Notes under the pieces: model-generated
Seen by the model: the letters and a program-made list of their open reading frames with translations, nothing else
What the model was told of the DNA's origin: nothing
Databases searched by the model: none
DNA from: a bacterium
Lineage (GTDB): Bacteria; Zhuqueibacterota; QNDG01; JAFGCO01
Assembly: GCA_016932575.1 (NCBI GenBank)
Contig: JAFGCO010000070.1
Location: 1 to 64,000, forward strand
Direction: 5' to 3'
Length of the DNA stretch: 64,000 nucleotides
Program-made: the position numbers and the translations under genes
Shown: positions 1 through 6,797 of the stretch, piece by piece
Numbering within the stretch: position 1 is the first letter of the stretch
Layout: each line of letters begins with the position of its first letter

Positions 1-1
1 C

Positions 2-1906
2 GGCAACGGCAATGACAATTTAAGAGGGGAAGACGGATCCACCGTTATTTTCAACTACTATAACTTCACGGATGAATCCAAACAGGTGTATATGGCTGAA
101 GTTGAAAGACTGGCCTTCCTGTCCAGAGTGCCAAAACCCGAGAAGACCATTGTCTTTGTGATCCGTCCGGATAAATTCGATGATATCAATCAGATCAATC
201 CGGATCAGCCGTTCATTGATGAGCTGCAAACAGCCGGATACAATGTTATTTCCTGGTACAACGAAAATCTGATCGAAGCTGAGAAAGCAACGGTGGATAC
301 ATTGAACGATGCGGATCTGGTGATTATGGGACGCGGCACACCCAGTACGATGTATCAGAATGAGAACAAACTGGTCTGGAACGCCATTGAAGCGCCGATT
401 TTGAATATTGAACTGTGGAATGTTCGCAGCAGCCGGCTGAACTGGTTTAATTCAACCGCTACGGCGCATAAGGATGAGTTGGATGTTGTCCTCAATGCCA
501 CCCTCGACATGGCCAGTGATCCCGTATTTGCCGGCATCACGCCCGATGCCAACGGCGAAGTGCCCTGGGCCGTGGGTCCATATGATTTTCTGAATGAAAA
601 AGAGGCCGGAAATGGAAAAATCCTTGCGCGTTCGGCTACCGATTCCAGTGTTTTGTTCGTGCGTTTCGATCCCTGGGTCGAATTTTATCCAAGCGCAGTT
701 GACAGGCCTGCCGGATATCGGACCATGATCGGGAACGGCAATGACAATATGGATGATACCGCGACCGGGCTTGACATCTATAATTACGATACCTTTACAC
801 CCGAATCCAAAGCGGTTTACATGGCTGAAGTCGAGCGTATGGTCTATCTGGGCAAGGTGCCGAAACCGGCTGCCACCGGCACCATTGTGTATGTCAGCCT
901 TCCTACCAAACACGATGATATCAACGATGTTCATCCCGATTCTTCTCAGATCGATGAGCTGGTCGCGGCAGGATATGAAGTCATCACCTTCTACAACAGT
1001 GCCCTCGAACTGGCCTCTGAAGCCACGCTGGACACACTGAACAATGCAGATCTGGTGATTATCGGCCGTTCAGGCGGCAGCGGTGATTTCGGCGGCGATC
1101 ACAAAGAGGCCTGGAATCATGTGAAAGCCCCGCTGCTCTGTCTGCATTTATGGGCTTTGAGAACCAGCCGGATGAACTGGTTCAACAGCGGTTCCTGTCC
1201 CCATTATGATGAGGTGCCCGCGGTGATGGATGCTATTGTTTCGAATACGAGCGATTATGTATTCAGCGGGTTGAACCTTGCCAGAGGCGACACCCTGCCC
1301 TGGGCAGTCGGACCCTATGATGTCATTGATATCAAGGACGGCGGAAACGCGCAGGTCCTGGCGATATCCGCAGTCGATTCCAGCATTCAGTTTGCACGGT
1401 TCGAGCCGGGCGTCGAATTTTATGATGGCGCCGGTGAATATCCGTGGGGATACCGGACCTACCTCGGAAACGGCAATGACAATTTAAGAGCGGAAGACGG
1501 ATCAACGGTTATTTTCAATTATAAAACCTGGACAACCGAATCCAACAGTATTTTCATGAAAGAAGTTGAACGGATGATGACACTGCCGTCACCCGATCCT
1601 GCAATCTGGACGGATGTTGAAAAAGATAAAAATACTCAGCCGCTTTCTTATCAGCTGAAACAGAACTATCCGAATCCGTTCAATCCGGTGACCAAAATCG
1701 AGTTTACCCTGGCCAAATCCGGATACACCACATTGAAGATTTACAATGTGATGGGTCAGGTTGTTGAAACCCTGGTAAACAAAGACATGCCCATGGGCCG
1801 GCATCAGGTTCAATTCAGTGCCAGAAATCATGCATCCGGCATGTATTTTTATCGTCTGAAATCCGGCGATCAGGTATTGATCAAGAAAATGATGCTGCTT
1901 AAATAA
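2..1906 (+). CDS. Secreted tandem-repeat protein with T9SS C-terminal sorting domain (5' partial)
   Basis: The reading frame is open to the window edge, so the N-terminus lies upstream. The GTG at 86 falls inside a repeat unit and is not the start. The protein holds the tail of one repeat, then two complete units of about 245 residues. Each unit has alternating beta/alpha character (I/V-V-F/Y-V at its start, D-A-D-L-V-I-M/I-G in the middle), a conserved RxSRxNWF stretch and an end marked by GNGND...ES...EVERM. The fold resembles ThuA/GATase-like alpha/beta domains, but I recognise no family with certainty. The last 85 residues (NYPNPFNPVTKIEF ... KKMMLLK) are a T9SS type A sorting domain, so the product is exported and surface-attached or released. 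It opens the window beside a related single-unit protein. Function unknown. Confidence 0.8.
   Translation, partial: GNGNDNLRGEDGSTVIFNYYNFTDESKQVYMAEVERLAFLSRVPKPEKTIVFVIRPDKFDDINQINPDQPFIDELQTAGYNVISWYNENLIEAEKATVDTLNDADLVIMGRGTPSTMYQNENKLVWNAIEAPILNIELWNVRSSRLNWFNSTATAHKDELDVVLNATLDMASDPVFAGITPDANGEVPWAVGPYDFLNEKEAGNGKILARSATDSSVLFVRFDPWVEFYPSAVDRPAGYRTMIGNGNDNMDDTATGLDIYNYDTFTPESKAVYMAEVERMVYLGKVPKPAATGTIVYVSLPTKHDDINDVHPDSSQIDELVAAGYEVITFYNSALELASEATLDTLNNADLVIIGRSGGSGDFGGDHKEAWNHVKAPLLCLHLWALRTSRMNWFNSGSCPHYDEVPAVMDAIVSNTSDYVFSGLNLARGDTLPWAVGPYDVIDIKDGGNAQVLAISAVDSSIQFARFEPGVEFYDGAGEYPWGYRTYLGNGNDNLRAEDGSTVIFNYKTWTTESNSIFMKEVERMMTLPSPDPAIWTDVEKDKNTQPLSYQLKQNYPNPFNPVTKIEFTLAKSGYTTLKIYNVMGQVVETLVNKDMPMGRHQVQFSARNHASGMYFYRLKSGDQVLIKKMMLLK
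5..1525 (+). repeat. In-frame tandem repeat inside the first gene
   Basis: The string AACGGCAATGACAAT occurs at 5, 734 and 1469, giving periods of 729 and 735 bp (243 and 245 codons). The roughly 50 bases after the first and third copies are nearly identical, while the middle copy has diverged there. This points to intragenic duplication with a fairly recent copy or gene-conversion event. Confidence 0.8.
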
Positions 1907-1915
1907 TCTGCAAAA

Positions 1916-1943
1916 CGAGGAGCGCATTTTAATGCGCTCCTCG
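1916..1943 (+). terminator. Strong hairpin after first gene
   Basis: A perfect 13-bp stem (CGAGGAGCGCATT / AATGCGCTCCTCG) with a 2-base loop lies 9 bp after the stop codon. No U-tract follows (ATTATTATG), so it may be a processing or stabilising hairpin or a weak terminator rather than a classical intrinsic terminator. Confidence 0.6.
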
Positions 1944-1978
1944 ATTATTATGTTGAATTAAGTCAAGGAGTCTGAATT

Positions 1979-2974
1979 ATGAAAAGAAAGTTATTTATTT
2001 TGGCGATCATGGTGTTTATGGTTCCGATGATAGTCCTGCCCCAATTGCATTGTCTGTATGTATCAACGATTGGCGGAATGGGCGCCCTGAACAGTGAATA
2101 TTTTATCAATAAATTCACGGATTGGGGTTATACCATGGATATTATCGGCCAGAATGATTTGTCCATTTATTTTCCTGAAGACCTGGAACCCTATGATTTT
2201 ATCTTTATTGATGAAGTCGTGTCTTCCGGATCTTTGGAAGCCTCTAATTTTCTGCTTGAACCGCATCCGGTTCCCATTGTGACCACAGAAAACTACGCCA
2301 TCCGCAACAATATTCTGGGGTACTGCAACAACACTCAGGCCACGAATATTCCTGCAGAGCCCATTAAAATTGTGAACGGCGACCATCATATGGCAGCCGG
2401 ATTCGCGACAAATGAGAATGTGACCATTAACACCGGCGGAGGGGCCAATGAAGATCTGATCCCCAATCTGCCTGAAATCGATTTTATCCCGATCGGTCAA
2501 TCCACATCCCTGCCGGATCTGTATGTTGTCTATGGTGTTGAAGCCGGTAATATGACGGTGAACGGCATTGAGATGCAGAACCGCGGGGCCATTGTGGGTT
2601 TTCATGAAAACGGCTTTGCGGCTATTAATGACAATGGGTATGCCTTTATAAAAGCCGCAGTTGAATGGGCTACGGAAGGCGGATCTGCGGTGGAAACAGA
2701 GGTTCTGCCGGATCAGTATGCACTGAGTCAGAACTATCCGAATCCGTTCAATCCCGAAACAACGATTCATTTTCATCTGGCAAAAGCCGGTCATACCATC
2801 CTGACCGTGTACAATGCATTGGGTCAGTTTGTGACCACGCTTGTGGATGAAGATCTGTCCGACGGTCTGCACCATGTCAATTTTCAGGCAGATCAGCTTC
2901 AGTCCGGTGTGTATTATTACAAACTGCAATCCGGTGATTTCAGTGAGATGAAAAAAATGGTTGTATTGAAGTAA
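1979..2974 (+). CDS. Secreted ThuA/GATase-like-fold protein with T9SS sorting domain
   Basis: A 331-residue protein starting at ATG behind AAGGAG. Residues 1-22 form a signal peptide (hydrophobic run ending MIVLPQ). Residues 23-235 show an alpha/beta pattern: a first beta strand LHCLYVS, a DFIFIDEVV strand, then a PIVTTENY strand. In order this parallels one repeat unit of the preceding gene, although sequence similarity is low. Residues 246-331 (NYPNPFNPETTIHF to the terminal KKMVVLK) are a T9SS sorting domain. The product is probably extracellular. No catalytic motif is recognised; a ThuA-like or amidotransferase-like sugar-binding fold is a guess from strand order only. Confidence 0.75.
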   Translation: MKRKLFILAIMVFMVPMIVLPQLHCLYVSTIGGMGALNSEYFINKFTDWGYTMDIIGQNDLSIYFPEDLEPYDFIFIDEVVSSGSLEASNFLLEPHPVPIVTTENYAIRNNILGYCNNTQATNIPAEPIKIVNGDHHMAAGFATNENVTINTGGGANEDLIPNLPEIDFIPIGQSTSLPDLYVVYGVEAGNMTVNGIEMQNRGAIVGFHENGFAAINDNGYAFIKAAVEWATEGGSAVETEVLPDQYALSQNYPNPFNPETTIHFHLAKAGHTILTVYNALGQFVTTLVDEDLSDGLHHVNFQADQLQSGVYYYKLQSGDFSEMKKMVVLK

Positions 2975-2982
2975 ATGTTATT

Positions 2983-3016
2983 GCGGGATAGAAAAGCAGA
3001 TTTTCTATCCCGCTTT
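2983..3016 (+). terminator. Intrinsic-terminator-like hairpin
   Basis: A 13-bp perfect stem (GCGGGATAGAAAA / TTTTCTATCCCGC) with loop GCAGA is followed by TTTAT, just downstream of the second gene. With the hairpin at 1916 it suggests the first genes form separate or attenuated transcripts. Confidence 0.7.
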
Positions 3017-3050
3017 ATCTGTTCGGTAATAAAAATAAGGAGGACGGGCC

Positions 3051-4058
3051 ATGACAAAACAATTGTTATCGGGATGTATTTTTTTGTTATTCATTCTTGG
3101 AGCCGGTATTATCAGGGCGGAATGGCAAGTCTATGACTGCAGTTTATTACCGGCAGAAGCGGATACCGCCTGGCATGAGCAGGCCGGATCACATGATGAA
3201 AATCCGGACGGACTTTCGGATTATTTAACAGTTATCGATGATCCGGATATTCCGGGAAATAAGCTTCTGCAATTCGATGAAAGTACCGGGGCACCCAAAG
3301 AAATGTGGTATTTAAACTGGCATGCGGATCCGGCGGTCGGGGCCACTCTTGTTTTCAGGGCAAAAGCGCTGGAGCCCGGAACTTACGGCCGGGATTTTGA
3401 TCTGTATATCTACAACGGCCAGGTCCGGGACCGGTTTGTCAGCAATGACGGCAATCAGATTAAATTGAACAAAGCCGATCAGTCGTCACCGATGGATACG
3501 GGAATCTGGCATATTTACCGTATTACCATTGTCGGGGACCTTCTGGAGGTCTTTGTGGACGAAGATCCGCTGGCTTATCTCAGCGCCCAGGGAGAACCCC
3601 TGGAACCACCGGCATCCAATCTCTTCCGCTTCGGTGATCTGGGATCCGACACCGTGGGTTCGCTGTACGACTGGTTCGCATGGGATGTGAGCGGTGCCTA
3701 TCCGCCGGAAACCGGAACCCCCATTCCCCAATCCCTGATCGATACCGGATCGATGTCAACAGATGTCGATCAGAAAATTATCTCAAATGCACCGGAAGAT
3801 TTCGGACTTCTCCAGAATTATCCGAATCCGTTTAATCCGAGCACCCGAATTACATTCTCAGTTCCGAAAACCGCAAATACCATACTGACGGTTTATAATT
3901 CCGTGGGACAGGAAATTGACATTCTGGTCAATGAATCCCTGAGTGCCGGTATCCATCATACTACCTTTGATGCTCATGAGCATTCTGCCGGTGTCTATTA
4001 TTATCAGTTAAAATCCGGCGGCAATGTTGAAATCAGGAAAATGGTTCTGATGAAATAA
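3051..4058 (+). CDS. Secreted jelly-roll (LamG/CBM-like) protein with T9SS sorting domain
   Basis: A 335-residue protein whose ATG follows an AGGAGG site. Residues 1-23 are a signal peptide (hydrophobic run ending IIRA). Residues 25-225 look like a concanavalin-type beta sandwich: MWYLNW, TLVFRAKAL, FDLYIYNG, WHIYRITIVGDLLEVFVDE and a closing LYDWFAWDVSG. That pattern is typical of LamG or carbohydrate-binding modules. The remaining C-terminus is the sorting domain (NYPNPFNPSTRITF ... RKMVLMK). No catalytic residues are evident, so it is more likely a binding or adhesion protein than an enzyme. It precedes the first GH105 by 85 bp. Confidence 0.7.
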   Translation: MTKQLLSGCIFLLFILGAGIIRAEWQVYDCSLLPAEADTAWHEQAGSHDENPDGLSDYLTVIDDPDIPGNKLLQFDESTGAPKEMWYLNWHADPAVGATLVFRAKALEPGTYGRDFDLYIYNGQVRDRFVSNDGNQIKLNKADQSSPMDTGIWHIYRITIVGDLLEVFVDEDPLAYLSAQGEPLEPPASNLFRFGDLGSDTVGSLYDWFAWDVSGAYPPETGTPIPQSLIDTGSMSTDVDQKIISNAPEDFGLLQNYPNPFNPSTRITFSVPKTANTILTVYNSVGQEIDILVNESLSAGIHHTTFDAHEHSAGVYYYQLKSGGNVEIRKMVLMK

Positions 4059-4143
4059 ATGGATTGATCTGCAATTTTGCGGGGGAGTTTTTGACAGGCT
4101 TCCCCAAAAGATCTGCAATAAAGAATCTGCTAAGGAGCCTTTT

Positions 4144-5340
4144 TTGATCATACGATTTTTACGGATGCTTTTTATTGCCATTCTTGGCTTATTTTTATTT
4201 CAGGCGTCAAAGAAGGAAGCGCCGATCGAGTCATGGTCCTCACGGATGGCCCAATCGGAAATCCACCGTAACCCGGAACCCTGGATGATCGATTTCCGAA
4301 ATAAACCCAAATGGGAATATACCCAGGGTCTGGTGCTAAAAGCCATGCTCCAGGTGTATCAATCCGCACGAGATGAAAATTTTTACCGGTATGTCAAAGC
4401 CTATTATGATCAATTTATTGATTCCACAGGTCAGATTCAGTTGTATAAAATGAGCGATTATAACATTGATCGCATCAATCCGGGGAAACCGCTCTTTTAC
4501 CTGTATCAGGTCACAGGTGATGCGAAATATAAAAAGGCGATTGAGCTCCTGCGTAAGCAGATGAAAACACAACCGAGGACGCATGAAGGCGGATTCTGGC
4601 ACAAAAAACGATATCCGCATCAGATGTGGCTGGACGGTCTGTATATGGCGTCACCCTTTTTGGCTGAATTTGCGAAGACTTTTGATGAACCTGAATTGTT
4701 TGATGATGTGGCAAATCAATTGATACTGATGGATAAATATGCGCGTGACGAAAAAACAGGATTGTTGTATCACGGATGGGATGAGAGCCGGCAGCAGCAA
4801 TGGGCCGATCCGGAAACCGGATTATCCGCCAGTTATTGGGGACGGGGCATGGGGTGGTATGCCATGGCGCTGGTCGATGTTCTTGATTTTTTACCGGTAG
4901 AACACAGACATTATCCGGATATCATTGCGATCCTTAATCGTCTGACCGAAGCCATTGTAAAGGTCCAGGATCCTGAGACGGGACTCTGGTATCAGGTGCT
5001 GGATCAACCGAACCGGAAGGGGAATTATCTGGAATCGTCCGCGGCGACCATGTTTGCCTATACCCTGTTTAAAGCAGTCCGGTATCAATATATTGACCGG
5101 TGCTATTTGAAAAATACTGAACACGCCTGGCAAGGCATTCTGAACCGTTTTATTGAGGTGGACGATGAAGGGTGGATTCACATCCATCAGGGGTGTGCAG
5201 GTGCCGGATTGGGAGGGAATCCATATCGGGACGGGTCATATGACTATTATATCAGTGAGAAAGTGAGAAGCAACGACCCGAAATCGGTGGGGCCGTTTAT
5301 TTTAGCCGCCCTTGAACGCGAACTACTTCAAGCACAATGA
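4144..5340 (+). CDS. GH105 unsaturated galacturonyl/rhamnogalacturonyl hydrolase
   Basis: GH105 enzymes hydrate and cleave the unsaturated uronic acid left at the non-reducing end by pectate or rhamnogalacturonan lyases. This 398-residue protein has the (alpha/alpha)6-barrel motifs: WEYTQGLVLKAM near residue 59, the MWLDGLYM motif near 160 carrying the family's catalytic Asp, HGWDESRQQQWADP near 212, WGRGMGWYAMALVDVLD near 233, and a closing SNDPKSVGPFILAALE. The start is TTG, chosen because AAGGAG lies 6 bases upstream; an in-frame ATG at 4165 would be too far. The hydrophobic N-terminus (FIAILGLFLFQAS) suggests export. There is no T9SS tail, so it is probably periplasmic. It overlaps the next gene by ATGA. 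Confidence 0.9.
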   Translation: MIIRFLRMLFIAILGLFLFQASKKEAPIESWSSRMAQSEIHRNPEPWMIDFRNKPKWEYTQGLVLKAMLQVYQSARDENFYRYVKAYYDQFIDSTGQIQLYKMSDYNIDRINPGKPLFYLYQVTGDAKYKKAIELLRKQMKTQPRTHEGGFWHKKRYPHQMWLDGLYMASPFLAEFAKTFDEPELFDDVANQLILMDKYARDEKTGLLYHGWDESRQQQWADPETGLSASYWGRGMGWYAMALVDVLDFLPVEHRHYPDIIAILNRLTEAIVKVQDPETGLWYQVLDQPNRKGNYLESSAATMFAYTLFKAVRYQYIDRCYLKNTEHAWQGILNRFIEVDDEGWIHIHQGCAGAGLGGNPYRDGSYDYYISEKVRSNDPKSVGPFILAALERELLQAQ

Positions 5341-6797
5341 GAAAGGCAAGAATGAATCAGAATATCCATGGGAAAGGCACGATAATGATAAAACACAGAG
5401 ACTCTGCTTCTGTTTATTTTAAAATTGTTGTGACTGTTGTATTCATTGCGGGTCTGTTTTGTTCCTGCACATCCGGTTCGGCAGAGCGCACAGGATGGGA
5501 CCGGATTCCGGAAATTCTTTGTCAGATTCGTCCGCCGGTATTTCCCGATCTGGATTTTCCGGTGACAAATTATGGTGCCAAGGGAGACAGGGAGACAGAC
5601 TGCACAGAATCATTTCGCAAAGCCATACAGGCATGCCATGAATCGGGTGGAGGACGTGTTATAGTGCCTGCGGGGATCTATCTGACGGGGGCGATTCACC
5701 TGAAAAGCAATGTCAATCTTCATCTTGAAAAGAAAGCCATTGTGCTGTTCAGCAGTGATTTTGAGAAATACCTGCCCCCGGTATACACCCGGTTTGAAGG
5801 GGTTGAATTGATGAATTATTCCCCGTTTATTTATGCATTTGAGCAGGAAAATCTGGCCATTACAGGAGAGGGTGTTCTGGATGGACAAGCAGGAGTGGAT
5901 ACATGGTGGTCCTGGGCCGGGAGAGCCTGGGGCGGTTGGCACAAAGGCGCCCCGCATCAGAGAAAGGACAGGGACCGTCTTTTTCAAATGGCCGAAGATC
6001 ATATTCCTGTCGAAAAACGGATTTTTGGAAAGGGACATTATTTACGCGTCAATTTTATTCAATTGTATCGCTGCAAGAACATATTGATCGAGGGAGTAAC
6101 CATTTATCGGTCTCCCATGTGGGAAATCCATCCGGTTTTAAGCGAAAATATTACGGTCCGGAATGTGACTATTGACACCCATGGACCGAACAATGACGGA
6201 TGCAATCCTGAGAGCTGTAAAAATGTGCTTATTCAGAATTGTTATTTTGACACGGGAGACGACTGTATTGCCATTAAATCCGGCCGCAATGCAGACGGAA
6301 GGCGGATTAATGTGCCCAGTGAAAACATCATCATTCAGAATTGTAAAATGAAAGACGGACACGGCGGCGTGGTCATTGGCAGTGAAATTTCAGGAAGCTG
6401 CCGGAATGTTTTCGCGGAAGACTGTGTGATGGACAGTCCAAATCTGGACCGCGCCCTGCGTATAAAAACCAATTCGCTGCGCGGCGGCATTGTGGAAAAT
6501 GTCTATTTCCGGAATGTGGATATCGGCCAGGTAAGCGATGCCATTGTGCGCGTATATTTTCATTATGAAAACGGTGATGTCGGAGAGCATACACCGGTTG
6601 TCCGGAATATCAATCTGTGTCATGTGACCAGCAAAAAGAGCCGGTATGCATTGATGCTGGAAGGATACGCACGATCTCCGATTTCGGATATCACCCTTGA
6701 AAATTGCCGTTTTGAAGGCGTTCAAGAAGGGAACATTCTCAACCATGTCGAAAATTTAATCATGAAAAAAGTAACCATAAACGGTGAATTGCAATAA
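5337..6797 (+). CDS. GH28 polygalacturonase family protein
   Basis: GH28 enzymes hydrolyse alpha-1,4-galacturonide or related linkages in pectin by inversion. The right-handed beta-helix begins near residue 76 with VTNYGAKGDRETDCTESFRKAI. The catalytic set is visible: NNDGCNPESC (Asp287), TGDDCIAIKSG (Asp308/309), GHGGVVIGSE (His342) and the RIKT motif. The N-terminus has a hydrophobic segment (FKIVVTVVFIAGLFCSC) that could be a signal peptide or weak lipobox. An alternative ATG at 5385 would shorten the n-region. The gene overlaps the preceding GH105 stop by ATGA, indicating translational coupling. There is no T9SS tail, so a periplasmic exo-type enzyme acting on imported oligomers is likely. 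Confidence 0.9.
   Translation: MRKARMNQNIHGKGTIMIKHRDSASVYFKIVVTVVFIAGLFCSCTSGSAERTGWDRIPEILCQIRPPVFPDLDFPVTNYGAKGDRETDCTESFRKAIQACHESGGGRVIVPAGIYLTGAIHLKSNVNLHLEKKAIVLFSSDFEKYLPPVYTRFEGVELMNYSPFIYAFEQENLAITGEGVLDGQAGVDTWWSWAGRAWGGWHKGAPHQRKDRDRLFQMAEDHIPVEKRIFGKGHYLRVNFIQLYRCKNILIEGVTIYRSPMWEIHPVLSENITVRNVTIDTHGPNNDGCNPESCKNVLIQNCYFDTGDDCIAIKSGRNADGRRINVPSENIIIQNCKMKDGHGGVVIGSEISGSCRNVFAEDCVMDSPNLDRALRIKTNSLRGGIVENVYFRNVDIGQVSDAIVRVYFHYENGDVGEHTPVVRNINLCHVTSKKSRYALMLEGYARSPISDITLENCRFEGVQEGNILNHVENLIMKKVTINGELQ

Noticed and set aside
86..91. GTG as start of the first gene
   Set aside because: Homologous sequence continues upstream to the window edge and this position is inside a repeat unit.
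2063..2929. 288-residue minus-strand ORF opposite the second gene
   Set aside because: It is antisense to a gene with signal peptide, Shine-Dalgarno and sorting domain; its translation is Ile/His/Arg-rich with no recognisable domain.
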